Notes: generated by a model from the sequence alone, not told the origin. Shown: positions 26,601-35,634, counted from the first letter of the stretch. The stretch is 64,000 bases of DNA from PFL25 sp046260155 (GCA_046260155.1 JBJYXV010000088.1:124001-188000); one strand, 5' to 3'. A program made the numbers and translations.

Positions 26601-27144
26601 TTCTTTCCTCTTCCATTAACATGCGGCGAAGTGAGCCGATCGCACGATACTGCATCGAGCGGGTTGCATCAGGGCTTTTTCCAAGCGCCTGGGCGACTTC
26701 CTCATGAGACCAGTTTTCCAGGAAGCGCAGCTGGATGATCTGCTGCTGCTCGGCTGGCAGACGTAAAATAGCTGCCCGAACTCGCTCCCGCTCCATGGAT
26801 TCTGATACTTTTTCGGCAGGATTCGATCCATTCTCAACCGGCTCGTATTTCTCCAACTCCAATTCAACCGGCGGTTGCCGCCTGTAGTAATCCGTCACCC
26901 AGTTATGGGCCATCCGGTAAAGGTATGCCCGAACGTTATCGGTAGGACCACCGCCTCGCCGGATTGTATTGAGGAAGCGGCTGAAAGTTTCCGACACACA
27001 ATCTTCAGCGAGTGAGGCATTCCCAAGCAACCGGACTGAGTAGCGGAAGATTCCGGGACTGTACTCCTCATAGATTTCGATTAATTCCTCTTTGGTTATG
27101 GATCCCGGATCCACTCGGGCATTGGTGTTAATCATCATGCTCAT
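26590..27144 (-). CDS. ECF-type RNA polymerase sigma factor
   Basis: A 184-aa sigma factor: region 2 (EYSPGIFRYSVRLLGN, CVSETFSRFL, VRAYLYRMAHNWVTDYYRR) and region 4 (LRLPAEQQQIIQLRFLENWSHEEVAQALGKSPDATRSMQYRAI). It pairs with the DUF5667 protein. Its architecture matches the sigma factor at 23872 but they are diverged from each other, so the two modules are not a recent duplication. The start could be any of the ATGs at 27144, 27138 or 27135. Confidence 0.95.
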   Translation of the reverse strand: MSMMINTNARVDPGSITKEELIEIYEEYSPGIFRYSVRLLGNASLAEDCVSETFSRFLNTIRRGGGPTDNVRAYLYRMAHNWVTDYYRRQPPVELELEKYEPVENGSNPAEKVSESMERERVRAAILRLPAEQQQIIQLRFLENWSHEEVAQALGKSPDATRSMQYRAIGSLRRMLMEEERNDE

Positions 27145-27545
27145 TTACCTATTTAGACGCTACCGGGGTAAAGTTGTGACGGCATAGCAACAGCATTTTC
27201 TTGTTTATCATGAAGAATTAATCTACTTTCCAGGATGGTTTTCGTTTTTTGAAAGCAAAAATCTCACCAAATGTGATCCCTGTCACCAATGATCAGAAGT
27301 CAATCATATCCGATTTTAAGTTGTGAAAGAATTCCCAAGAAATCAATAATCGCTCATTAAATTATCTGCTGGAGGAAACAGAATTTAATTGTCCCTGAAA
27401 ATTGTTCATGGTAAACTCATTGTTCAAGGAGGTAACCAAACCAAATGAAGCTCTGGATAGGAAATAAAATCCGTGGATCTAATTTCCTCAAGGTTTCAAT
27501 CAAACCCAGCAGAAATCAATAAAATCTTATTAAAGGACGGCCGAT
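27145..27545. other. Divergent intergenic region
   Basis: 400 AT-rich bases between the leftward sigma gene and the rightward ABC transporter; both promoters should be here. It includes a 25-codon open frame with an AAGGAGGT site. Confidence 0.4.
27445..27522 (+). CDS. Possible 25-codon leader peptide ahead of the ABC transporter
   Basis: AAGGAGGT at about 27427-27433 stands 11 bp before an ATG that opens 25 codons, ending 23 bp before the transporter gene. The peptide is basic (KLWIGNKIRG). The spacing is long for a ribosome site; it may be coincidence or a translated leader. Confidence 0.25.
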   Translation: MKLWIGNKIRGSNFLKVSIKPSRNQ

Positions 27546-28463
27546 ATGGACAATGAGATCATTTCCATCAAAGAATTCACCAAATCATACGATGATTTCG
27601 TGGCGGTGAACAAAATAAACTTTTCCGTGAAGGAGGGTGAGATTTTCGGCTTGCTTGGCCCAAACGGTGCTGGCAAAACGACAACGCTTGAATGCCTGGA
27701 AGGGTTACGCCTGCCAGATTCCGGAGAGCTGCACATCTTGGGTGTTGACCCCCACCGTGATCCCCGTAAATTGCGCAATATCATCGGCGTCCAGCTGCAG
27801 ACTTCCGGTCTCCCTGACACCATGACTGTCAGGGAGGCAATGAACTTTTTTTCTGCATACCATGCTTCGCCCCCAAATTATGAGATTTTAACCCGCATGG
27901 GCTTGGACGAAAAGCGTGACACCCAATACCACCAGCTATCGACTGGGCAGAAGCGCAGGCTTTCACTGGCATTAGCCATCGCGCACGATCCCCCCGTGAT
28001 CATCCTGGATGAACCGACTGCTGGTCTGGATGTTGCCTCCCGCAGCGAGCTGCATGGCATCATGCAGGAACTGAGGGCTGGCGGGACAACGATTATCCTG
28101 GCAACTCACGACATGGCTGAAGCAGAAAAAATGACGGATCGGGTGGCAATCTTGCTGCGCGGGCAGATTGTTGATTCTGGCTCACCCCGGGAGCTGACTT
28201 CAAAGGGTGGCGGCCTGACAAAAATCTCCGTGCGTACAGATGCCTCTCTGTTACACGAACATCTAGGAGAATTTCCGGCGGTGACTCAGCAGTTAATCAA
28301 GGAGGAATATACGATCTACTATTCAACTGATCCTGGTGCCACAGTTTCAGCCTTACTGGAGTTTATCAAGGTCCAGGGGGATAACCTGATTGATTTGCGC
28401 GTCGAACGGCCTACTTTAGAAGAACGATTTCTGGAGATCACCACCGCAGGAGGTATCCAATGA
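27546..28463 (+). CDS. ABC transporter ATP-binding protein (ABC-2 exporter)
   Basis: A 305-aa ATPase with Walker A (GPNGAGKTTT), Q-loop (VQLQTS), signature (LSTGQKRRL), Walker B (VIILDEPT) and switch His (ATHDM). The C-terminal 80 residues form the extra domain of DrrA/NatA-type exporters. It overlaps the permease gene by 4 bp. The substrate (lipid, antibiotic, peptide) is not indicated. Confidence 0.95.
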   Translation: MDNEIISIKEFTKSYDDFVAVNKINFSVKEGEIFGLLGPNGAGKTTTLECLEGLRLPDSGELHILGVDPHRDPRKLRNIIGVQLQTSGLPDTMTVREAMNFFSAYHASPPNYEILTRMGLDEKRDTQYHQLSTGQKRRLSLALAIAHDPPVIILDEPTAGLDVASRSELHGIMQELRAGGTTIILATHDMAEAEKMTDRVAILLRGQIVDSGSPRELTSKGGGLTKISVRTDASLLHEHLGEFPAVTQQLIKEEYTIYYSTDPGATVSALLEFIKVQGDNLIDLRVERPTLEERFLEITTAGGIQ

Positions 28464-29278
28464 CCGCCTTTTCCAGCCATTTCCTGTTTGAATTCAAAAC
28501 CGGCCTGCGCAATTCTTCCGCCATGCTGGTGAATTACCTGCTGCCCCTCGGTTTCTATGCCGCGATGGGTTTCGTCATGGTGGCCATTAATCCTGGCTTC
28601 AAGGATCTCCTGCTGCCGTCAATGATTGTATTTGCCATCATGTCAAGCACGATCTTGGGTTTGCCTAATCCATTAGTGGAGTATCGCGAGGCGGGCATCT
28701 TTCGTAGTTATAAGATTAATGGAGTCCCGGCGTTGTCTATCCTTTCGATACCGGCGATATCCACAATCATCCACGCCTTGATTGTTTCTGGGATCATCAT
28801 GCTGACTGCTACCCCATTTTTTGATGCCGTCGCTCCGCAGAACTGGCCTGCGCTGGTGGGTGTAACCCTCCTGACTGCCTTCACTTTCGGAACCCTGGGA
28901 ATGTTAATCGGCGTGATATCATCTTCCGCACGTTCTGTCGTTCTGTGGTCCCAGCTGATCTACCTGCCGAGTATACTTCTCGGCGGCCTGATGATCCCGA
29001 CCGCGATGATGCCAGAGAGCGTGCAAAAATTATCTGGTCTGATTCCCAGCACATATGCAATGCAGGCTTTTTTTGGCCTGGCATTCGAACAGGAGACAGC
29101 TTTTAACCCCTGGCTATCCGTTGCCACCTTGCTGGTTAGCGGAATCCTGGCTCTGATACTATCCATGTACCTGTTTAATTGGGACAGCAACAACCAGACT
29201 CGAAAAACTTCACCGTTGCTGGCATTATTGATCCTGGTACCTTTTATAATCGCGACATTAATCGATTTTGTGCTCTAA
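28460..29278 (+). CDS. ABC-2 type permease
   Basis: A 272-aa membrane protein with about six helices and the ABC-2 permease pattern (VEYREAGIFRSYKINGVPAL, and GLIPSTYAMQAFFGL before the last helices). It is translationally coupled to the ATPase at its 5' end, so the pair forms an exporter. Confidence 0.92.
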   Translation: MTAFSSHFLFEFKTGLRNSSAMLVNYLLPLGFYAAMGFVMVAINPGFKDLLLPSMIVFAIMSSTILGLPNPLVEYREAGIFRSYKINGVPALSILSIPAISTIIHALIVSGIIMLTATPFFDAVAPQNWPALVGVTLLTAFTFGTLGMLIGVISSSARSVVLWSQLIYLPSILLGGLMIPTAMMPESVQKLSGLIPSTYAMQAFFGLAFEQETAFNPWLSVATLLVSGILALILSMYLFNWDSNNQTRKTSPLLALLILVPFIIATLIDFVL

Positions 29279-29506
29279 CCTCCTGAATAAGTATCACAAC
29301 GCGCACGCTACTTGAGGTGGATTCCAATTTCGGTCTTCTTATCTACCCTGGTCGCATTTTTACCCGGCTTATTCATCCAGAATCCCTGGCATGGAAATCA
29401 ATTGTTTTCCACAGCATGAATTCCTACAGCATTAGAAAAGTTTCGATCGTGACCTGCCCGGGGAGTAGCAAACTAATGAAGCTTCACGTCGGGAATCCAG
29501 GGTCAC

Positions 29507-30337
29507 ATGGCCACTCAGGGTAGAAGACATAACCTGCTGTTGAAGCATGTGGCTTTGCCCAGCGATCACGGTTCCTGGGTATTCCTGCTAAGCCCGCTGT
29601 TAATTGGTCTTTTTGCTGGGGGTAATTGGAGCATTAGCTCTTTCTACTTGATTGTCTCTTCACTGGCAGCCTTCCTGGTGCGCCAACCGGTTACGATCGC
29701 TGTTAAAGTTTTCAGCGGCAGGCGCCAGAAGCGCGATTTACCTGCTGCCTGGCTCTGGATGGGTGTTTACGGCTTTATGGGTTTACTTGGATTGCTCGGA
29801 TTGGTTTCACAGGGTTTCACATTCATTTTTATCCTTGCCATGCCCGGGATTCCAGTATTCGCCTGGCATCTCTACTTGGTGAGCCAAAGAGCAGAACGCA
29901 AGCAGGTTGGGATAGAAATTGTCGCCAGCGGTGTGCTTGCCTTAGCGGCTCCGGCTGGTTACTGGATTGGGATTGGGGGACTCGATCCAATTGGCTGGTT
30001 GTTATTCATCCTGACCTGGCTCCAATCCGCTGCCTCGATTGTTTATGCATATCTACGCCTGCAGCAGAGAGAGCTGACCCAGGTGGTTGATATTCGATCA
30101 AGGGTCCAGATGGGTCGCAGGGCATTGATTTATTCCACCTTCAACCTGCTGCTGGTTTTGGTGCTGGCAATGATTAGCCTGGTACCCACCCTGCTGTTCT
30201 TGCCCTACGCCCTCCAATGGTCAGAAACCGTCTATGGTACTCTCGTACCCGCGCTGGGTAAACGTCCAACCCGGATCGGTCTTCGCCAGCTGGTGGTCAG
30301 TAGCTTATTCACGCTGCTATTTATCCTCGCCTGGTAG
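29507..30337 (+). CDS. ywiC: YwiC-like membrane protein
   Basis: A 276-aa multi-helix membrane protein whose N-terminus (KHVALPSDHGSWVFLLSP) and RQPVTIAVKVFSGRR are the hallmark of the YwiC-like family; in Bacillus the ywiC gene sits near nitrate-respiration genes, but its function is unknown. The start ATG at 29507 leaves only a weak ribosome site. No partner gene is obvious here. Confidence 0.88.
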   Translation: MATQGRRHNLLLKHVALPSDHGSWVFLLSPLLIGLFAGGNWSISSFYLIVSSLAAFLVRQPVTIAVKVFSGRRQKRDLPAAWLWMGVYGFMGLLGLLGLVSQGFTFIFILAMPGIPVFAWHLYLVSQRAERKQVGIEIVASGVLALAAPAGYWIGIGGLDPIGWLLFILTWLQSAASIVYAYLRLQQRELTQVVDIRSRVQMGRRALIYSTFNLLLVLVLAMISLVPTLLFLPYALQWSETVYGTLVPALGKRPTRIGLRQLVVSSLFTLLFILAW

Positions 30338-30629
30338 TTTCCGGAATCTCGAATGGAACTGCTCAAGACGAGGGTTGGACCGGTCTCTCCTGAGGATGGA
30401 ATTGCGACGATCCGTAAAAAGATCCTTGGCAGCCCGCAACCTGCTTTGCTGCAATAATGAATCGCGCGCATAATCCTGGAGAACGAGTACACTCAAAAAC
30501 AAAAGGCAAGATTTATCGTGTACAATTTAGTCAATCAAACCATCCTTCTCCCGGATCATACTTTCTTTTATTGTCATTTAAATAATTTGAATAGGGGTTC
30601 ATTACCAACAGAAATAAAAGGAGTGAGAT

Positions 30630-31178
30630 ATGCCAGCCAAGAAAGAAAGCGAAGAAGCACCCCAGGAAGAAGTCCAGGCCACGGAAGATCAGTCAGAATT
30701 AGAACAGATTTCTCCAGAAAAGCAAACCGTCCCAGAACAATTACCGCCTCCAGCCGGAAAAACACTTTCCCCCTCTCAAGAACAGAATTGGGCGATGGTT
30801 GCTCATTTAAGCATCTTGTTAAATCTTTTCACCGGCTTCCTCGGCCCGGTCGTCGCGGTGATAATCTATCTGGTGTATAAAGACCGCTCACGTTATGTCG
30901 CCTACCAATCACTTCAGGCAACCATTTTCCAATTGATCACCTGGGTTGGGGTTGGCTTGTTGATCGGTGCAATCTGGTTGGTCACAGCGTTCCTCTCAGT
31001 ATTTCTGATTGGTTTATTATGCATACCATTCAGCCTGCTTGGAACAGTGCTCTTCCTGTTCATGCCATTAGCGTCATTGGTTTATGGTGTTTACGCGGCT
31101 GTCAAGTGCAGTAGTGGAGAAGATTTCCGTTACTGGTTGATCGGTGATTGGGTACGGCCGACCTACGAGAATGGATAA
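30630..31178 (+). CDS. DUF4870 membrane protein
   Basis: A 182-aa protein: an acidic, Gln/Glu/Pro-rich cytoplasmic N-terminus (1-60), then DUF4870 (NWAMVAHLSILLNLFTGFLGPVV, YKDRSRYVAYQSLQATIFQ) with three or four helices. The family has no known function. AAGGAG is six bases before the ATG. It is a lone gene between two intergenic regions. Confidence 0.9.
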   Translation: MPAKKESEEAPQEEVQATEDQSELEQISPEKQTVPEQLPPPAGKTLSPSQEQNWAMVAHLSILLNLFTGFLGPVVAVIIYLVYKDRSRYVAYQSLQATIFQLITWVGVGLLIGAIWLVTAFLSVFLIGLLCIPFSLLGTVLFLFMPLASLVYGVYAAVKCSSGEDFRYWLIGDWVRPTYENG

Positions 31179-31250
31179 ATCCTGCATTCTAAAAATTAGG
31201 CTTGACTTTTCAGTGCCTAAACCGTAGAATGAATAAACAAACATCTTAAC

Positions 31251-31441
31251 GAGCGCAGGGGAGAGATCCGGTTTTTACTGGACACCGAAGGGGCAAATCT
31301 GGGGTTTGAAAATCCCAGGCTAAACTCTCAGGTAAAGCGGACCCTGCCTCGTGAAACCTCTGGAAAGTTAGCCGGGTTTACCGTCTCCACCGAAGGGGCA
31401 AGCGCTGCAAATTAAAAGGCGCGAATCTCTCAGGTCCAATA
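31251..31441 (+). ncRNA. Tandem glycine riboswitch (gcvT type)
   Basis: Two aptamers in a row, each with the conserved CACCGAAGGGGCAA core (31283-31296 and 31388-31401) and the CTCTCAGG 3' element (31325-31332 and 31427-31434). The second aptamer abuts the terminator hairpin, so glycine binding would hold the second aptamer and free the terminator arm, the known ON arrangement. It lies 98 bp upstream of gcvH, so it controls gcvH-gcvPA-gcvPB and the peroxiredoxin gene. Confidence 0.95.
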
Positions 31442-31481
31442 CAGAGGCGCATGCAATCTACGCGTGCGCCTCTGTTTTTTT
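31442..31481 (+). terminator. Riboswitch-linked intrinsic terminator
   Basis: CAGAGGCGCA (31442-31451) and TGCGCCTCTG (31465-31474) with a 13-nt loop and seven Ts directly after. It overlaps the 3' flank of the second aptamer, as expected of the expression platform. Confidence 0.92.
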
Positions 31482-31538
31482 GTAATTTTATACTAGTCAG
31501 GACTGCTATTAAAAACAATTTAACCGAAGGAGACTTGC

Positions 31539-31931
31539 ATGAATATACCCGCAGATTTGAAATACACTGAGAACGATGAATGGATCAGGATCGAAGGCAA
31601 TACAGGTACGATTGGTATCACCGATTATGCTCAGGACCAGCTATCAGATGTCGTATTTGTTGAGATCGTCGCGGATATCAATGAATCGTTGAATCCCGGG
31701 GATGCCTGCGCAACTGTGGAATCCGTGAAAGCTGCAGCTGACGTTTACCTTCCGGTGGGCGGCACGATCACCGAGATCAATGAGGATCTGCTGGATGCGC
31801 CTGAACTGGTGAATACAGATCCGTATGGTGAAGCCTGGATGTTAAAGATCGAGTTATCGGATCCCAGTCAATTGGATGCTTTATTGGATGCGGAGGCCTA
31901 CCAAAAAATATGCGATCAACGGTCAGAATAA
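31539..31931 (+). CDS. gcvH: Glycine cleavage system H protein
   Basis: A 130-aa lipoyl carrier with the lipoyl lysine in ATVESVKAAADVYLPVGG, preceded by NDEWIRIEGNTGTIGITDYAQDQLSDVVF in the family's usual place. The H protein shuttles the methylamine group between P and T proteins. GAAGGAG precedes the ATG. It is the first gene of the glycine-riboswitch operon; length and features are normal. Confidence 0.97.
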   Translation: MNIPADLKYTENDEWIRIEGNTGTIGITDYAQDQLSDVVFVEIVADINESLNPGDACATVESVKAAADVYLPVGGTITEINEDLLDAPELVNTDPYGEAWMLKIELSDPSQLDALLDAEAYQKICDQRSE

Positions 31932-32006
31932 AAATCTTTCACTGTGTCGTCGAGCTGGAAAATTCCTAATTAATATCGGTACCCATTTTTATAAGGAGAA
32001 TAGCCT

Positions 32007-33356
32007 ATGTTCACGCCGCATACGAAAGCTGATCTCGAGGCAATGCTGGATACGATCGGGGTCGATAATATTGATGCACTTTTTAAATCCCTTCCAGCGG
32101 AGCATCTCTATCCAAAACTCGACCTGCCGCCTGCCTTGACCGAGATGGAGGTTCTCGCTGAGCTGCAGGAAATCGCCTGGGCAAATGATACTGCCCGCGA
32201 GATGGTTTCATTTCTAGGCGCAGGCGCTTACAACCATTACACACCCGCAGTCGTCGATTCGATCTTACGCCGGGGAGAATTTTACTCCGCATACACTCCT
32301 TACCAACCAGAGATCTCGCAGGGAACTTTGCAAGCGATCTTCGAGTACCAGAGCATGATCGCCGGACTAACTGGTATGGATGTCAGCAATGCATCCCACT
32401 ATGACGGGGCTACAGCAGTCGCCGAAGCTGTGAATATGGCTTATCACAACTTTCGTGGTAAAAAGCCGAAAGTAATCCTATCACCCGCCATACATCCCCA
32501 TTATCGTGAGACAGTTCGCACTTATACCCTGGACTCCGACACCATTCTGGTAGGTGACCAGGGAGAGCTGGACCTGGAAGCCGGACCAGAAAGTTTGATC
32601 CCCCTAATTGACGAAACGACAGGATTGGTTGTTGTTGCTTATCCAGATTTCTTTGGACGCGTATATGATTACACAGCATTAGCCACCGCTGTCCATGAAA
32701 AAGGTGCTTTGCTAGCCATCTCTGTCAACCCGATGGCATTAGGCTTGCTCAAACCCCCAGGAGATTTCGGAGCTGATATCGTCACTGGTGAAGGCCAGTC
32801 GCTGGGCATTCCCCTTTCTTACGGTGGTCCTTACCTGGGAATATTTGCCACTCGCCAGGAATATGTCCGCAAGATGGCTGGACGCTTGGCTGGCGAGACT
32901 GTTGATAATCGTGGTCAAAAGGCGTACGTGCTCACATTAACCGCGAGAGAGCAGCATATCCGCCGCGATCGAGCCACATCGAATATCTGCACCAACCAGG
33001 GTTTGCTTGCCCTGGCGGCCACCGTTTATTTGAGCCTGCTCGGAAAACACGGTTTGCGCCAAGTTTCTGAACTGTGCTACCAAAAAGCCCACTATGCAGC
33101 AGATCAGATCGACGCATTGCCTGGTTACAAAATTTGGTCTGAGCAGACTTTTTTCAATGAATTCCTGGTTGAATGTCCAATACCTGCACAGGAGATTTGT
33201 GACCACTTATTAGAGCACAATCTTCTGGCTGGATATCCGGTTGGAAAAAATTATCCCGGTTTGGAGAATCATCTACTCATCGCGGTAACGGAAATGAACA
33301 CAAAGGAAGATATCCAATGGCTGGTCGCAGGACTGGAGGAGGTTTCTAATGGCTGA
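32007..33356 (+). CDS. gcvPA: Glycine dehydrogenase (decarboxylating) subunit 1
   Basis: A 449-aa half of the split P protein. It begins FTPHTKADLEAMLDTIG and has the family's FLGAGAYNHYTPAVVDSIL, SNASHYDGATAVAEA and LTLTAREQHIRRDRATSNICTNQ blocks. With subunit 2 it decarboxylates glycine using PLP. Start has AAGGAG; it overlaps gcvPB by 8 bp. The split form is usual in Firmicutes, Chloroflexi and archaea. Confidence 0.97.
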   Translation: MFTPHTKADLEAMLDTIGVDNIDALFKSLPAEHLYPKLDLPPALTEMEVLAELQEIAWANDTAREMVSFLGAGAYNHYTPAVVDSILRRGEFYSAYTPYQPEISQGTLQAIFEYQSMIAGLTGMDVSNASHYDGATAVAEAVNMAYHNFRGKKPKVILSPAIHPHYRETVRTYTLDSDTILVGDQGELDLEAGPESLIPLIDETTGLVVVAYPDFFGRVYDYTALATAVHEKGALLAISVNPMALGLLKPPGDFGADIVTGEGQSLGIPLSYGGPYLGIFATRQEYVRKMAGRLAGETVDNRGQKAYVLTLTAREQHIRRDRATSNICTNQGLLALAATVYLSLLGKHGLRQVSELCYQKAHYAADQIDALPGYKIWSEQTFFNEFLVECPIPAQEICDHLLEHNLLAGYPVGKNYPGLENHLLIAVTEMNTKEDIQWLVAGLEEVSNG

Positions 33357-34818
33357 ACATTTGATGTGTGATTTATCGGTACCCGGCAGGATAGGTTTTC
33401 AATTCCCCGCATCCGATGTACCAGCTACAAACTTGCCTGAAGAGATGCTTAGAGATGATTTACCCTTGCCAGAACTGGCTGAAATCGACGTTGTACGCTA
33501 CTTTACCAGGCTTTCACAGCTCAACTATAGCATTGATACCGGGTTTTATCCGCTCGGCTCCTGCACCATGAAATACAACCCCAAGATCAATGAAGAAGCT
33601 GCCCGCATCCCCGGCTTTGCCAACCTGCATCCCCTCCAACCAATAGAAACAACACAAGGCGCACTGGCGTTGATGTATCATTTGCAACAATGGTTGAGCG
33701 AGATCGGTGGTCTCCAGGCAGTTAGCCTGCAGCCAGCGGCAGGTGCACATGGTGAGCTGACCGGGGTGTTGATCATCCGTGCCTACCACCGCTCGCGCGG
33801 CGATAAAAAGCGTACAAAGATATTGATCCCCGATTCGGCTCACGGGACAAATCCTGCCACATCCGCCATGAGTGGTTTAACAGTTGTTGAACTGCGTTCT
33901 GATCAACGCGGAAATGTAGACCTTGAAGCCCTGCGCGAACATTGTGATGAAAACCTGGCAGGACTCATGCTGACCAATCCCAATACGCTGGGGTTATTTG
34001 ATGAGCATGTAGAACAGGTGATCAGCATGGTTCATGAGGCAGGAGGCCTGGTATATGGGGATGGAGCAAATATGAACGCCTTATTAGGCATCATCCGTCC
34101 CGGAGATCTTGGCATCGATGTCCTGCATTACAACCTGCACAAGACCTTTTCCACGCCACATGGTGGTGGTGGACCCGGCTCAGGACCGGTCGCGGTCACC
34201 GGAAAGCTCGCCCAATTTCTTCCCGAACCGGTGGTGGAAATCATCGAGGCAGGCGATGAGACCAACCAATTACCTCCCCTTTATGGATTGGTCACCCCAG
34301 AAAAAACAATTGGCCGGGTGAAAGCTTTCCAGGGTCATTTCGGGATGGTTGTGCGCGCTTTCACTTACATCCGCATGCATGGTCCGGATGGTTTGCGGAA
34401 GATTTCGGAATATGCAGTGCTCAATGCAAACTACCTTTTAGCGATACTGCGCGATCATTACCACATCCCCTACGACAGGATTTGCATGCACGAGTTCGTG
34501 GCGGAAGGACGATGGGAAGATGCACCCGAAATTCACGCACTGGATATCGCCAAGCGCTTGATGGATTTTAATTTCGCCCCACCGACCAATTATTTCCCCC
34601 TGATCGTCCACGAAGCATTGATGATCGAACCCACCGAAACAGAAAGCAAAGAAACACTGGATGCTTTCGCCAGAGCAATGATCAAGATTGCTGAAGAAGC
34701 ACGATCCGATCCAGAGATGCTCAAATCCGCTCCTCACAACACCCCTTTTGGACGCCTGGACGAGGTCAAAGCTGCCAAAGAATTGGTGCTGTGCTGTGTC
34801 CCAGAATTGGTACGTTAA
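33349..34818 (+). CDS. gcvPB: Glycine dehydrogenase (decarboxylating) subunit 2
   Basis: A 489-aa half of the P protein. It carries the PLP lysine in LHKTFSTPHGGGGPG and the conserved MKYNPKINEEAAR and PDSAHGTNPATS blocks. GGAGG precedes its ATG, which overlaps the end of gcvPA. It ends 23 bp before the selenoprotein-type peroxiredoxin gene, so the two are co-transcribed. Confidence 0.97.
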   Translation: MAEHLMCDLSVPGRIGFQFPASDVPATNLPEEMLRDDLPLPELAEIDVVRYFTRLSQLNYSIDTGFYPLGSCTMKYNPKINEEAARIPGFANLHPLQPIETTQGALALMYHLQQWLSEIGGLQAVSLQPAAGAHGELTGVLIIRAYHRSRGDKKRTKILIPDSAHGTNPATSAMSGLTVVELRSDQRGNVDLEALREHCDENLAGLMLTNPNTLGLFDEHVEQVISMVHEAGGLVYGDGANMNALLGIIRPGDLGIDVLHYNLHKTFSTPHGGGGPGSGPVAVTGKLAQFLPEPVVEIIEAGDETNQLPPLYGLVTPEKTIGRVKAFQGHFGMVVRAFTYIRMHGPDGLRKISEYAVLNANYLLAILRDHYHIPYDRICMHEFVAEGRWEDAPEIHALDIAKRLMDFNFAPPTNYFPLIVHEALMIEPTETESKETLDAFARAMIKIAEEARSDPEMLKSAPHNTPFGRLDEVKAAKELVLCCVPELVR

Positions 34819-34841
34819 TTATTTCACTTCGGAGGTGCCAA

Positions 34842-35564
34842 ATGGCAAATGAGTCAAGCTGCGCAAAGCCGACAGGGATGGTGCTCGGCCAAGCCAGCCA
34901 GGAAGAAGAAACCCAACAAGAAAAAAAGATCGAATCAAAAAAGGAGATTACCATGGTTGCTCGGGTTGGAGAGAAGGCTCCGGATTTTCAAGCTCCAGCT
35001 TATTTTCAGGGAGAATTCACCAGTGTAAAATTATCTGACTATTTTGGAAAATGGATCCTGCTTTGTTTCTACCCGGGTGATTTCACCTTCGTTTGAGCGA
35101 CCGAAGTATCGGCGGTCGCCGATAAATATGGAATGCTGCAGGACCTGGGGGTTGAGGTGCTTTCGGTCAGTGTGGATAGCGTCTTCGTTCACAAAATGTG
35201 GAATGATCACGAGCTTTCAAAGATGGTTGATGGAGGCGTACCGTTCCACATGGTGTCAGATTCATCGGGAAATGTCGGTAATGTTTATGGCGTTTATAAT
35301 GAGGACCTTGGGGTTGAAATGCGAGGGCGCTTCATTATCGATCCAGATGGCATCATCCAGGCCATGGAGGTACTCACCCCTCCCGTGGGTCGCCGCTTTG
35401 CTGAGACTGTCCGCCAGGTACAGGCTTTCCAGCATGTACGGGCCACGCAGGGAAAGGAAGCCACTCCTGCTGGATGGGAACCCGGTCAATTAACCCTGAA
35501 ACCTGGGCCAGGTTTGGTGGGTCGTGTGTGGGAGGTCTGGAAACCCAGCATGGAGAAGAATTAA
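34842..35564 (+). CDS. Selenocysteine-type peroxiredoxin (in-frame UGA at the peroxidatic site)
   Basis: Two open frames in the same phase, joined by TGA at 35094-35096, together make one AhpC/Prx-like protein of 240 residues counting Sec. The TGA sits where the family has Cys: FYPGDFTFV-(TGA)-ATEVSAVADKYG, matching FTFVCPTE. The downstream part is complete (SVSVDSVFVHKMWND, RGRFIIDPDGII, PAGWEPGQLTL). A hairpin follows the TGA at once. ATG 34842 (GGAGGTG upstream) adds 37 residues with a lone Cys7; a second ATG at 34953 with AAGGAG gives Sec48, near the family's usual Cys47-50. The AhpC resolving Cys (CPAGW in relatives) is Thr here. It is the fourth gene of the gcv operon. A plain nonsense mutation is the alternative, but frame, codon position and conservation on both sides argue for Sec. 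Confidence 0.82.
35094..35119 (+). promoter_or_regulatory. UGA recoding site with adjacent SECIS-like hairpin
   Basis: TGA at 35094-35096, then GCGACCG (35097-35103), a 9-nt loop and CGGTCGC (35113-35119), a perfect 7-bp stem. Bacterial SECIS elements lie directly 3' of the UGA inside the coding region. The apical loop is closer to the UGA than in E. coli fdhF, so a longer alternative fold may be the functional one. Confidence 0.6.
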
Positions 35565-35602
35565 GAACCCATTATTTTGGGATTTCAATTCATTCGGCCC
35601 AA

Positions 35603-35634
35603 TGCTCCCTGGTGTATCGATACACCAGGGAGCA
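35603..35634 (+). terminator. Terminator of the gcv/peroxiredoxin operon
   Basis: A perfect palindrome: TGCTCCCTGGTGTATC (35603-35618) directly followed by its complement (35619-35634), then AGTTTTTCC. It stands 38 bp after the peroxiredoxin stop. Confidence 0.88.

Noticed and set aside
31283..31401. Two copies of CACCGAAGGGGCAA as a repeat array or CRISPR
   Set aside because: They are the cores of the two glycine aptamers; only two copies with different flanks.
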